From: Candidatus Methanoplasma sp.
GTDB taxonomy: Archaea; Thermoplasmatota; Thermoplasmata; Methanomassiliicoccales; Methanomethylophilaceae
DNA length: 24,907 nucleotides
Assembly: GCA_031256615.1 (NCBI GenBank)
Contig: JAIRQG010000023.1
Coordinates: 1 to 24,907 of the forward strand
Reading direction: 5' to 3'
The notes below the pieces were generated by a model that worked only from the letters and a program-made list of their open reading frames with translations, ran no database searches and was not told where the DNA came from. Every line of letters begins with the position of its first letter. Within the stretch, counting starts at the first letter, position 1. Position numbers and translations under genes: made by a program. Of the stretch, positions 14,159 to 24,761 are shown piece by piece.

Positions 14159-14431
14159 ATGGATTTTTTAGGGATTGTTGATGAGACTGCAGACAACGGC
14201 ACAGCCGTTGTGATACTTGCAGGCAACATCCCCGATATCGGAAATCATGTTTTTGATTCCAACCGGAATAAGATCGGGTCCGTCAAACGTGTATTTGGAC
14301 CGGTGAGCGAACCATTCATCTCAGTGGCCGTCGATGACGCCGCCATATTGAAAGGGCTCAAGGGCAAAGAACTATACATAATAAGGAGAGCTCAAAATGG
14401 CAAAGACAAGAGAAGGAACAGAAGAGATTGA
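14159..14431 (+). CDS. gar1: H/ACA ribonucleoprotein subunit Gar1
   Basis: A 90-residue Gar1-like protein that joins Cbf5, Nop10 and L7Ae in H/ACA particles, which make pseudouridine in rRNA. The beta-barrel pattern is present: [42 protein letters not shown], and [11 protein letters not shown] basic tail KDKRRNRRD ends it. The start ATG 14159 has GAGG nine bases upstream. It overlaps tfb by 35 bases, so the tail is written in DNA that also encodes the start of TFB. The gar1-tfb order is common in euryarchaea and supports both calls. Confidence 0.88.
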   Translation: MDFLGIVDETADNGTAVVILAGNIPDIGNHVFDSNRNKIGSVKRVFGPVSEPFISVAVDDAAILKGLKGKELYIIRRAQNGKDKRRNRRD

Positions 14432-15329
14432 GGTCTGCCCCGAATGCGGAAGCCATCACCTTGTGCGCGACTATGAAAGGGGGGAGCTCCTCTGCGAGGA
14501 CTGCGGATTGGTCTTGGATGACCAGTTCATAGATCAGGGACCAGAATGGAGAGCCTTTGATGTTGAGCAGGGCGAGAAAAGAGCGCGCACCGGCGCCCCG
14601 ATGACGTATACCATCCATGACAAAGGGCTGTCGACAGAGATATCCTGGAAGAACAAGGACAGTTACGGAAAGAGCATCCCGACGAGGAACAGAGCCCAGC
14701 TTTACAGGCTGAGGAAGTGGCAGAGAAGGATCCGTGTCTCGAACGCCACAGAGAGGAATCTCGCATTTGCGCTTTCCGAGCTTGACAGAATGGCATCCGC
14801 CATGGGACTTCCCAGGAACGTCAGGGAAACGGCTGCGATGATCTATAGGAAAGCGGTCAACAAGAACCTGATAAGAGGAAGATCCATCGAAGGCGTCGTC
14901 GCCGCTTCTTTGTACGCAGCATGCAGGCAGTGCGGCGTCCCGAGGACCCTCGACGAGGTCGCAAGCTCAAGCCGCGTCGGAAGGAAGGAGATCGGCCGCA
15001 CATACAGATTCATGACCCGCGAGCTGAAACTGAAGCTGATGCCCACCAAACCTCAGGACTATGTTCAGAGGTTCTGCTCCGAACTGAAGCTCAGCGGCGA
15101 GGTTCAGAGCAAAGCGGCAGAGGTCCTGAAGGATGCATCCGAGAAAGAGCTCACTTCCGGAAGGGGGCCCACCGGCGTTGCCGCGGCGGCGATATACATA
15201 TCGTCGATCATATGCAACGAACGCAGGACCCAGAGAGAGGTCGCCGATGTGGCTGGCGTCACAGAGGTAACCATCCGAAACAGATACAAAGAACTGACGG
15301 AGAAGCTCGGCATCGACATCGTGCTCTGA
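14397..15329 (+). CDS. tfb: Transcription initiation factor TFB (TFIIB)
   Basis: A 310-residue general transcription factor that bridges TBP-TATA and RNA polymerase. The N-terminal zinc ribbon is complete ([10 protein letters not shown] and [10 protein letters not shown], about 14-36), followed by the B-reader/linker with EWRAFD. Two cyclin folds follow (about 115-205 and 210-305). The last helix-turn-helix, [17 protein letters not shown], contacts the BRE element. It is full length with no missing residues. ATG 14397 follows GGAG. It is translationally coupled to gar1. The TATA boxes noted elsewhere in this window are what it and TBP would read. Confidence 0.97.
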   Translation: MAKTREGTEEIEVCPECGSHHLVRDYERGELLCEDCGLVLDDQFIDQGPEWRAFDVEQGEKRARTGAPMTYTIHDKGLSTEISWKNKDSYGKSIPTRNRAQLYRLRKWQRRIRVSNATERNLAFALSELDRMASAMGLPRNVRETAAMIYRKAVNKNLIRGRSIEGVVAASLYAACRQCGVPRTLDEVASSSRVGRKEIGRTYRFMTRELKLKLMPTKPQDYVQRFCSELKLSGEVQSKAAEVLKDASEKELTSGRGPTGVAAAAIYISSIICNERRTQREVADVAGVTEVTIRNRYKELTEKLGIDIVL

Positions 15330-15337
15330 TAAATCCT

Positions 15338-15360
15338 TTCAAAAAACACTTTATTTTTTC
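15338..15360. terminator. Bidirectional T/A runs between convergent tfb and endA
   Basis: A six-A run (15341-15346) and a six-T run (15354-15359) lie in the 35-base gap. Each gives a T run in the message of one of the two converging genes, enough for archaeal termination. Confidence 0.5.
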
Positions 15361-15364
15361 AAAT

Positions 15365-16438
15365 TTACGGCCTGAACCATTTGAACTCGAGATACTCTAT
15401 GGGCTCTCCGGTGCGACAGAACAGGATCTCCTTCTTAACGCCGCCGGACAACCTTACGGTCCTGGAGATCTCCGGCCACATCATGGTCTTCCTGTTCGGT
15501 ACGGCATGAACAAGATATTTCGCGTGGTCGTCTTCGGGCGATCCGCTGTACACCCTGAAATGCGCACCGTATTTGAAGCCGGTCTTGACAACCATGCCTC
15601 TTTTCCTCAGGTCCCTGAACGCATCTAGCCTGAGGTCGAACTCCTCCTGGGTCCTCATTCCGAGGTTCATCATCTCTTCGGCTGACATCTTCTCACCGGT
15701 CTGCGCAATGACCTCCAGATCTCCCATCTCGACAAGGAAACAGCATTCTATGAGCGACAGCTGAAGCACGCTGCCCATCATCTTCCCGTAGAACCCTCCT
15801 TCCCTGAGATGCTCTATCTGGCTCTCTTCAAAGACCAGCACCCTTTCCCCGATGAGGTATCCTCTTGCGATATGTTTGGACGACAAATGGAAACACTTGC
15901 CGCCGGGATCCTTTGAGGACATGTGATAGTATGTAAGATCGCCTTCTTCATCCACCACTCCGTAAAGGAGTTTCTTTCCTTTGGTCTCGGTGTGCGAGAC
16001 CTCCTTTGAGAACACCTCCAGGTCCAATATGTCCCTTTCGGACACCGCCCTTACCAAATACTGCGGGCGGGAATCGCTCATCGTAGACCCTCTCGGGAAA
16101 ACGGAAAGGTCAAAGTGCCCGCTTTCCGCTTTAACAACGAATCCGCGGTTCCTCATATCGCGGTAAACAAGATAGGACGTATCGAACCCGTCATACTGTT
16201 CGGAGGAGTGGCAGAACATCTCTCTGAAGGAGATCGGCGTTCCGTCCTTCGTGATTTGAAGCCTTTCGCACTCCAGAAGGAATGTTGCTTCGATGAGATC
16301 GAGTTCCAGACCTCCGCCGCTCATCGGATAGCCAAAGTTCCCTTTATTGTATATTTGAGTGCCTTCTTTCTGGTCTCTTATGACCACAGTGTCCTCGAAC
16401 AGTTCTCCCGGCATCTGTGTCAACAGAAGAGTGTTCAT
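15365..16438 (-). CDS. endA: tRNA-splicing endonuclease EndA, two-unit (alpha2) form
   Basis: A 357-residue RNA endonuclease that cuts introns at bulge-helix-bulge sites in tRNA precursors. It contains two tandem copies of the endonuclease unit. The C-terminal copy has the catalytic Tyr in GAHFRVY, His in DDHAKYLVHAV and Lys in GGVKKEILF. The N-terminal copy aligns (SGHFDLSVF, SRPQYLVRAV, KGKKLLYGVV) but has Phe and Arg in place of the Tyr and His, so it is structural only. This is the homodimeric arrangement known from several euryarchaea. It is longer than the usual ~300 residues, mainly between the units. ATG 16438 has no ribosome binding site; a GC-rich hairpin ends 17 bases upstream. Confidence 0.92.
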   Translation of the reverse strand: MNTLLLTQMPGELFEDTVVIRDQKEGTQIYNKGNFGYPMSGGGLELDLIEATFLLECERLQITKDGTPISFREMFCHSSEQYDGFDTSYLVYRDMRNRGFVVKAESGHFDLSVFPRGSTMSDSRPQYLVRAVSERDILDLEVFSKEVSHTETKGKKLLYGVVDEEGDLTYYHMSSKDPGGKCFHLSSKHIARGYLIGERVLVFEESQIEHLREGGFYGKMMGSVLQLSLIECCFLVEMGDLEVIAQTGEKMSAEEMMNLGMRTQEEFDLRLDAFRDLRKRGMVVKTGFKYGAHFRVYSGSPEDDHAKYLVHAVPNRKTMMWPEISRTVRLSGGVKKEILFCRTGEPIEYLEFKWFRP

Positions 16439-16454
16439 ATTTTATTGTTCTGTA

Positions 16455-16491
16455 GGCACGGAGGGCCTCGGGGACCCCCGCCTGCGGTGCC
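16455..16491. repeat. GC-rich compound hairpin upstream of endA
   Basis: GGCAC pairs with GTGCC, enclosing AGG/CCT, which encloses CGGG/CCCG with a GACC loop. It stands out in AT-rich flanks. On the plus strand a five-T run follows after about 11 bases, like a terminator, but no plus-strand gene lies upstream. On the minus strand it would sit in the endA leader. Confidence 0.55.
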
Positions 16492-16530
16492 GTATTGGAG
16501 TTTTTCCAAACAGCTTTATGATGTGTTATG

Positions 16531-16553
16531 TTGTTTCTTAATAACAGAAACAA
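16531..16553. repeat. Inverted repeat before the unknown gene at 16601
   Basis: TTGTTTC and GAAACAA, perfect 7-base arms 9 bases apart, 48 bases before ATG 16601. The position suits an operator near the transcript start. No regulator is assigned. Confidence 0.45.
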
Positions 16554-16600
16554 ACCTTGATAGCGATAAATCCTGATTTCAAAAGGAGGAAAGATGGAAT

Positions 16601-17416
16601 ATGATAGGTACATTAGCGCAAATAATCACATTGACCGCATATGGGAATGACTATCTGAGAAACGGGACCATCCCCCTCGGATTTGATCATTACGCTGCCT
16701 TTCAGTTTTGCAACAAAGTCGATTTCAGTGAATTTGGAAATGTGCATCCGACCTCAGCCCTCGGAGAGAAAGTGGTCTCCGACAGTCCGGCCGGTTGGTT
16801 CAGGCACCTGAAAGCAGACGGCTGTAAGCATTTGCGTCTGTGTTATGAAGGTTCAAAAGACCAGGGCCTAGAAGACCATAAACTGGCAGGGCTTATCGGA
16901 GGGAGCGGCAATTGGTTCATTGAAGCAGTATATGACGATTATTCCAACTATTGGGCGAACCGGTGGATCGCCACAGATAAAGATGCCGCCGACAGAAAGA
17001 TCTGGACGGTCAATTACGGCATGCTGGGTGTGCGGCAGCCTACAAGCGACCTGCAAATCGATAATCAAACAGTAAAAGACGAATTGAGACACGCGCTGAG
17101 CGAGATCGCAGATTTTGCATTAAAACAAAACTTGCAATATTGGGCTGAGCAGTTTGACAGGCCATTGATATTTTTGGACAGCGATTTGCCTGAAGAAAAC
17201 TTCTACCATCAGAATCTGATCCCGTTTGACAATTATTCATTGATAGCGAAACAGATCTTATTTTCAGCATGCTCTGCATGGGTTTTCGGCGGTATGGGCT
17301 CATGGAATGATCTGAAATTCGACGATAAAACAGATAACAACACATACGATGAACTTTCAGAACAACTGCACTCAAAAATCATTGAGGCAATTATTGCGGG
17401 AATAAACACATATTGA
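16601..17416 (+). CDS. Unknown 271-residue protein upstream of a Fic gene
   Basis: I do not recognise this protein. It is soluble, aromatic-rich and acidic. Distinctive blocks are ITLTAYGNDYLRNG near the start, GGSGNWFIEAVYDDY in the middle, and AWVFGGMGSWNDL followed by a final helix, SKIIEAIIAGINTY. There is no signal peptide, membrane span, nucleotide-binding loop or zinc site. ATG 16601 lies 11 bases after AAAGGAGG. Another ATG at 16594 is better spaced but opens only an 18-codon frame, so the start is slightly uncertain. It is followed by a Fic gene 187 bases on. Both sit between housekeeping genes and may have arrived together. Confidence 0.75.
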   Translation: MIGTLAQIITLTAYGNDYLRNGTIPLGFDHYAAFQFCNKVDFSEFGNVHPTSALGEKVVSDSPAGWFRHLKADGCKHLRLCYEGSKDQGLEDHKLAGLIGGSGNWFIEAVYDDYSNYWANRWIATDKDAADRKIWTVNYGMLGVRQPTSDLQIDNQTVKDELRHALSEIADFALKQNLQYWAEQFDRPLIFLDSDLPEENFYHQNLIPFDNYSLIAKQILFSACSAWVFGGMGSWNDLKFDDKTDNNTYDELSEQLHSKIIEAIIAGINTY

Positions 17417-17603
17417 TCAAAAAGTAACTTACCGCGGTAGCTGTGTTGCAAGTTTACTTTTTCTTTCGGCCTCAGCACTGGCAGAATCCTTCAGACCTTT
17501 TTGTAAACAATACCAATAAAAATTTGGTCTGGCATAATGACCATCATAATATGGAAATACCTTTAACACATAGGGTAAGCCATAGTTTCCGAAAGGTGCA
17601 GGC

Positions 17604-18605
17604 ATGTTCAAAGAGTATGAACCATCATTCAATATCACAGGTAAAACCGCCTCCAAGATGGTCTCGACCTCCGCAAAGGTCGCCTCTCTGAGCCAACCAT
17701 TCTCTGCGCCGCCAAGCCCAAGGCTTCGCCGTGCAAACCGCATCAGGTCGATCAAGTCATCGCTGGCCATTGAAGCCAACTCTTTGAGCCTGAAGCAAGT
17801 GACAGATGTTATTGGCGGGAAGCGTGTTCTTGGCCCCGAAAGGGACATTCTGGAAGTAAAGAATGCTTATTCTGCCTATGGGACGATGCCCGACTTGGAT
17901 CCTTACAGCGTGAAGGACCTCCTGTACGCTCACGGACTTATGACAAGCGGTCTGGTAGATGAGTCTGGTAGGTTCCGCTCTGGCGGAGTGGGCGTATTCA
18001 GCAACAATAAACTTATCCATATGGCCCCGCCTGCACACATGGTTCCGACCCATGTCGCAAATCTATTTGGTTGGATAAAGAATTCAGAATGGGACCCTCT
18101 GATCAAGAGTTGCATCTTCCATTATGAGTTTGAATTCATACATCCCTTTGCGGACGGGAACGGCCGCATGGGGCGCCTTTGGCATACCCTTCTGCTTTCT
18201 AGATGGAACCCCGTGTTGGAATGGGTTCCGATAGAATCCATGATCGAAAAACACCAGGAAGAGTATTATCAAGCTATCAATCAAGCCACCGAAAAAACAG
18301 ATTCGGGATTATTCGCAGAGTTCATGCTAAATGTTATTGACGAGGCCCTTGATGAGTTCCTGACCGACCAAGATACCGACCAAGATACCGACCAAGATGT
18401 TCAAAGAGCCAGAGCCGTGGCAAATTGCCTAAAGAAAAAAGAAATGACATCTTTGGAGATAATGGAGAAACTTGGGCTGAGCCACAGGAAGACGTTCAGG
18501 GACAATTACCTAAACCCCGCATTGGATCTCGGACTGGTCGAGATGACAATTCCCGAGAAGCCCACCAGCCGGAACCAGAGGTATAGACTAAGGAAGTTCG
18601 AATGA
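17604..18605 (+). CDS. Fic family protein with C-terminal winged helix
   Basis: A 333-residue Fic-domain protein. Such enzymes usually attach AMP from ATP to a hydroxyl of a target protein. The Fic motif HPFADGNGRMGR is complete at 180-191, including the catalytic His. The usual inhibitory helix of the (S/T)xxxE(G/N) type is present in the N-terminal part as SLAIEAN (Ser53 to Glu57), with Ala in place of the usual Gly/Asn. After the Fic domain come a Thr-Asp-Gln-Asp repeat linker (254-265) and a winged-helix domain (MTSLEIMEKLGLSHRKTFRDN). This layout is common in stand-alone bacterial and archaeal Fic proteins. ATG 17604 is preceded by AAGGTG. Its target and any antitoxin are unknown. Confidence 0.9.
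   Translation: MFKEYEPSFNITGKTASKMVSTSAKVASLSQPFSAPPSPRLRRANRIRSIKSSLAIEANSLSLKQVTDVIGGKRVLGPERDILEVKNAYSAYGTMPDLDPYSVKDLLYAHGLMTSGLVDESGRFRSGGVGVFSNNKLIHMAPPAHMVPTHVANLFGWIKNSEWDPLIKSCIFHYEFEFIHPFADGNGRMGRLWHTLLLSRWNPVLEWVPIESMIEKHQEEYYQAINQATEKTDSGLFAEFMLNVIDEALDEFLTDQDTDQDTDQDVQRARAVANCLKKKEMTSLEIMEKLGLSHRKTFRDNYLNPALDLGLVEMTIPEKPTSRNQRYRLRKFE
18363..18398 (+). repeat. Three perfect 12-base tandem repeats inside the fic gene
   Basis: ACCGACCAAGAT occurs three times in frame, coding Thr-Asp-Gln-Asp each time, in the linker between the Fic and winged-helix domains. The copies are identical at DNA level, so the array is recent or prone to slippage. Changes in copy number would keep the frame. 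Confidence 0.9.
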
Positions 18606-18608
18606 TCA

Positions 18609-18616
18609 TTTTTTTT
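18609..18616 (+). terminator. Eight-T run directly after fic
   Basis: Eight consecutive T four bases after the fic stop, as expected for an archaeal terminator. The rest of the gap to 18863 holds no gene that I can see, apart from a seven-T run near 18718-18724. Confidence 0.5.
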
Positions 18617-18863
18617 CTTAGGCTCTGATGAACGATGAATAACGCATAGTACGCCGCCTCGGAGAATGAGAACCGGGCATCATTTGGATCCCAGGTCAGC
18701 GACTTTTTTCAAGCAGGTTTTTTTACAACAGCCAGATCAATAAGGCTACAGCAACATCTTCCGATGTTGATGAGATTTTACTTCTGGTTTTGACAGTTCA
18801 AATATGGAGTAAAAAGTAAGGACAGGTTTCCCATGTTTATTTTTTGCTGCAGTCTTGCCCGGA

Positions 18864-20183
18864 TCAGATCGAAGAGCTCTTCATCGTGCCGTCGAGATAC
18901 TGCTCATATCCATAGAGGTCAAGCATTCCGTGCCCCGACATGCAGAACACTATGTTCTTCTCCTCTTTGGTCTCTTTGCAGTCTAACGCGATGTCTATTG
19001 CAGCTTTGACCGCATGGCATGATTCCGGCGCGGGGACGAGACCTTCCGTCCTCGCGAACGTGAGCCCGGCCTCGAATGTCTCGAGCTGCTCGTAAGCCCG
19101 TGCGGTTATCAGCCCTTTGTCCATTGCCGCAGAGACAAGAGGCGACATCCCATGGTACCTCAGCCCTCCGGCGTGTATCCCTTTCGGAATGAACTCCTGC
19201 CCAAGTGTGTACATCATAAGGAGGGGAGTGAATCCTCCCGTGTCTCCGAAGTCGTACTTGAACTCTCCCGCAGTGAGGGACGGGGCGGCCTTCGATTCCG
19301 CAGCTATGAACGTGCAGTCGGTCTTGCCTTTGATCTTCTCTCCAAGCAGCGGGAACGCGAACCCGCCGAAGTTCGATCCTCCTCCGGCGCATGCGATCAT
19401 GTAGTCCGGCTCTATCTCGCCCATCTTCATCTGCTCGATCGTCTCTATGCCGATGACGGTCTGATGCAGCATGACATGGTTAAGCACGCTTCCGAGCGAA
19501 TAGCAGGTGTTCGGATCCTTGGCGGCGACCTCACACGCTTCGGAGATTGCTATCCCCAGAGATCCTGTTGTGTCCGGATGCTCCTTGAGGACCTTCTTTC
19601 CGAACTCCGTCTGAGGGCTCGGGGAAGCATACACCTTTGCGCCGTATGTTTGCATGATCGTCTTTCTCATCGGCTTCTGTGTGTAGCTGCCTTTGACCAT
19701 GAACACCGTACAGTCGATGTCGAACAGGTTTGATACCATGGCTAAAGCGGTTCCCCACTGCCCGGCTCCTGTCTCGGTGGTAAGGGTATGGATCCCTTCC
19801 TCTGCATTGAAGTACGCCTGCGCAAGGGCTGTGTTGCCCTTGTGGCTTCCGAGAGGGCTCATGTCCTCTCTCTTGAAGTAGATCTTTGCAGGGGTCTTCA
19901 GGTACTTCTCGAGCCTTACCGCCCTCTGTAGCGGTGCGGGGCGGTTGAGACATACCAGACTGTCCCTGACCTCCTCCGGGATGTTGATATAGCGCTCGGT
20001 CGAGCCCTCCTGCCTTATGATCTCCTTACAGAAGATCGCTTCGAAGTCCTCGGGTTTGGCCGGTTCCCTCGTTCCGGGGTTGAGCGGCGGTTCCAAATGT
20101 CCTATGTCTGCCGCCAGATTGTACCATTTCTTCGGCACGCCCTCAGGCGGCAAATCCATCCTAAAGTCTTTAGGTATTGCCAT
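18864..20183 (-). CDS. trpB: TrpB2-type tryptophan synthase beta chain (PLP enzyme)
   Basis: A 439-residue PLP-dependent enzyme of the TrpB2 group, which makes tryptophan from indole and serine. The Schiff-base lysine is in [17 protein letters not shown]. The active-site block [15 protein letters not shown], the phosphate loop AGGGSNFGG and the C-terminal [11 protein letters not shown] are intact. Length and the N-terminal extension ([11 protein letters not shown]) are those of TrpB2, not of the shorter TrpB1 that pairs with TrpA. No trpA or other trp gene adjoins it, so it may salvage indole or work without TrpA. ATG 20183 is 22-33 bases after a TATA box, hence probably leaderless. The longer frame to 20201 would begin inside the promoter spacing. 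Confidence 0.94.
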   Translation of the reverse strand: MAIPKDFRMDLPPEGVPKKWYNLAADIGHLEPPLNPGTREPAKPEDFEAIFCKEIIRQEGSTERYINIPEEVRDSLVCLNRPAPLQRAVRLEKYLKTPAKIYFKREDMSPLGSHKGNTALAQAYFNAEEGIHTLTTETGAGQWGTALAMVSNLFDIDCTVFMVKGSYTQKPMRKTIMQTYGAKVYASPSPQTEFGKKVLKEHPDTTGSLGIAISEACEVAAKDPNTCYSLGSVLNHVMLHQTVIGIETIEQMKMGEIEPDYMIACAGGGSNFGGFAFPLLGEKIKGKTDCTFIAAESKAAPSLTAGEFKYDFGDTGGFTPLLMMYTLGQEFIPKGIHAGGLRYHGMSPLVSAAMDKGLITARAYEQLETFEAGLTFARTEGLVPAPESCHAVKAAIDIALDCKETKEEKNIVFCMSGHGMLDLYGYEQYLDGTMKSSSI

Positions 20184-20204
20184 AGTTGAGCCAAAGCACA
20201 CACG

Positions 20205-20216
20205 TATATAATATTA
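20205..20216 (-). promoter_or_regulatory. TATA box of trpB2
   Basis: TAATATTATATA on the minus strand, 22-33 bases before ATG 20183, fitting leaderless transcription. Confidence 0.6.
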
Positions 20217-20225
20217 TGTGCATTG

Positions 20226-20243
20226 ATGTATATTATTATACAT
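20226..20243. promoter_or_regulatory. Inverted repeat upstream of the trpB2 promoter
   Basis: ATGTATA-TTAT-TATACAT, perfect 7-base arms with a 4-base spacer, about 10 bases upstream of the trpB2 TATA box. Its place suits an operator or activator site. Archaeal Trp regulators bind TGTACA-type boxes and the arms are somewhat similar, but AT-rich chance symmetry is possible. Confidence 0.4.
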
Positions 20244-20347
20244 TTACCTAGACTTTAACATTTTAACTGAGTGATCTTTTTTTTTCACTTTTCATCAGGA
20301 TTTCCTTCGTTCATGCACATTATTTAAATACTATATATTCATTAACC

Positions 20348-20371
20348 ATTAGTTAGTAACTATTAGTTAAC
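20348..20371 (+). promoter_or_regulatory. Repeated ATTAGTTA sites at the start of the regulator-cdc48 transcript
   Basis: ATTAGTTA occurs at 20348-20355 and 20362-20369. The bases between complete the 13-base palindrome TAGTTA-G-TAACTA (20350-20362), and GTTAAC follows. They lie 10-30 bases after the TATA-like boxes (20323-20338), about where transcription should begin. An operator for the winged-helix regulator encoded next is a reasonable guess. Confidence 0.45.
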
Positions 20372-20385
20372 AACCTAGTGATAAC

Positions 20386-23195
<2,810 letters not shown>

Positions 23196-23228
23196 TCCGT
23201 CCCCAAACCATTTCCTCATATATTTTCG

Positions 23229-23245
23229 TCAGACAGTTTGTCTGA
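23229..23245 (+). terminator. Hairpin after cdc48
   Basis: TCAGAC-AGTTT-GTCTGA lies 33 bases past the cdc48 stop. The following T content is weak (AAATTT), so this could be a processing or stability element instead of a terminator. Confidence 0.35.
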
Positions 23246-23329
23246 AATTTACATTGAGTGAAACATGCTCAATAATACTATCAAATAGCGCACGATATCA
23301 TTACGGCAGAAACGACCATGGTCCAGGCA

Positions 23330-23839
23330 TCAGATGCTGTTTTTCCGTTGTTGAACTCCTGTATCTATCAAACGATATTTTGTGAACCATTCTAAGTAGG
23401 GGTTTTTCTTTGAATAAGAAGGCCCGAGAAATTCCTTATCGCCTTTAATAATCTCATGACACATCTCTGCAGGTTTGACAGGTTCATCCGGCAAAGAATC
23501 CAGCAATGATTTGGGCCATGTTTCGGATATGTGGCCTTTAAGATCGAGCACCATTTCTGGCATCAACATATGCGATGGTGTGGGATATCCCAGACATACC
23601 TCGATCACGATGAAAGTATTGCCTCCTCTTCTAAGGTAGTCTTTTGCCAGGTCGAATATGGGCATGATAGGTGCTCCCCGTCCCAACCCATATTGAACCA
23701 ACCCCGGGATGACATTTTCAAAGTAGAAATAGCTAAACCTCATTTCTTTATATAAATAACTTAGACTCGTCTCTCCCTTTATGAATGTTGCCAGACCATC
23801 TATTGGTTCATCGGTAAAGAATAGTGTTTGCCCCGACAT
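23330..23839 (-). CDS. Unknown 169-residue soluble protein
   Basis: I do not recognise this gene. It looks globular, with mixed helices and strands. Blocks to search with are ENVIPGLVQYGLGRGAPIMP, TFIVIEVCLGYPTPSHMLMP and PYLEWFTKYRLID. There is no signal peptide, membrane segment or nucleotide loop. Start ATG 23839 is well supported by GAGGAG six to seven bases upstream. Codon use is more AT-rich than in cdc48, so it may be accessory. It stands alone, converging on cdc48 and divergent from the regulator at 24039. Confidence 0.7.
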   Translation of the reverse strand: MSGQTLFFTDEPIDGLATFIKGETSLSYLYKEMRFSYFYFENVIPGLVQYGLGRGAPIMPIFDLAKDYLRRGGNTFIVIEVCLGYPTPSHMLMPEMVLDLKGHISETWPKSLLDSLPDEPVKPAEMCHEIIKGDKEFLGPSYSKKNPYLEWFTKYRLIDTGVQQRKNSI

Positions 23840-23942
23840 AATATTCTCCTCATGATTTTATTTTCTGTGTACCACACATTGCATGAATAATATACCATGC
23901 CGCTACCAAAGATGGATGCAAAATAGTACTTTCCATTTTTCC

Positions 23943-23977
23943 CGATGTTTAGAGTCCCCAGTTTTCTCTGAACATCG
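23943..23977. repeat. Long inverted repeat between two divergent genes
   Basis: CGATGTTTAGAG and CTCTGAACATCG form a 12-base stem with one G-U pair around an 11-base loop. It lies about 30 bases upstream of the TATA box of the regulator at 24039. It could be an operator, a small structured RNA or the trace of a lost element. Confidence 0.65.
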
Positions 23978-24007
23978 AAGAGATAGAGTGTTTATTGTGC
24001 AATGCTG

Positions 24008-24016
24008 TTTTATATA
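24008..24016 (+). promoter_or_regulatory. TATA box of the COG1395-type regulator
   Basis: TTTTATATA, 23-31 bases before ATG 24039, so the message is probably leaderless. No ribosome binding site is present. Confidence 0.6.
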
Positions 24017-24038
24017 GAAGAACAACCTCTTTGACGGC

Positions 24039-24761
24039 ATGAGCAGGGAAGATCTCATCAACACCACCAGAGCCATACTGGCAAAGGCAGGGTTCGATAT
24101 TTCACCCTCACTTAACCTCCGAAGCATATGCTTTGACATTGTCGGAAGAAAGGACGAGACACTGCTCATCATCAAGATCCTAAGCAATGTGGATGCATTT
24201 TCTAGAGAGAACGCCGAAGATATGAAAGTGCTTGCGGATGCGCTCAGGGCAACACCGCTGCTTATCGGAGAGACATCCAGTTCCGGACCTTTGGAAACCG
24301 GCATAGTGTATTCAAGGTTCAAGATCCCCATAATATCCAATGAGACCCTCAGCGAACATTTATTGGAGGAAGTTCCGCCGTTCATATTCGCGGCGCCCGG
24401 CGGCCTGTACGTTAAGATCGACGGCGACCTTCTCAGGCAGATCAGGGAAAGCAACGGAATAAGCCTCGGCACGCTGGCGGAGACCACCGGGGTCTCAAGA
24501 CGCACGATCCAGATGTACGAGTCCGGAATGGGGGCAATGATAGATGCCGCCATCAGGCTTGAGAAGTTCCTTCAGATACCCATAATAGAACCGATCGATC
24601 CCTTTGAGTATAAAAGCAAAAAAAGACTCGAGGATTATGAAGTGGCAGACGGCAGAGTGACAGAATCAAAAGCATTGAACCGCCTTCTGGAGATCGGGTT
24701 CGCAATAACTCCCGTCACAAAAAGCCCATTTGAGGCCATATCAAGAAGCAGACAGATGTAA
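24039..24761 (+). pseudogene. COG1395-type archaeal transcriptional regulator, 3' end replaced by IS sequence
   Basis: 240 residues remain of a regulator family that is normally about 300-320 long. The N-terminal part (about 1-120) is the family's own alpha/beta domain. A Cro/C1-type helix-turn-helix follows at about 127-178 (LRQIRESNGISLGTLAETTGVSRRTIQMYESG). The family reading continues to TKSPFEAIS. The next codons, RSRQM then stop, are antisense to a transposase segment that reads HYICLLLD on the other strand. The C-terminal 70-80 residues are therefore lost. The HTH is intact, so DNA binding may survive. The start is ATG 24039 with a well-placed TATA box. Confidence 0.8.

Noticed and set aside
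14921..15628. 235-codon plus-strand frame running across the tfb end into endA
   Set aside because: It is out of frame with tfb, covers antisense endA and shows only Arg-rich low-complexity sequence.
17429..17848. Open frame of 139 codons on the minus strand across the start of the fic gene
   Set aside because: It is antisense to well-supported Fic coding sequence, has no ribosome binding site, and its composition follows from the codon bias of the plus strand.
24635..24739. Continuation of the transposase frame across the regulator gene
   Set aside because: After LLLD the peptide is simply antisense regulator sequence, so the IS homology ends at about 24740.
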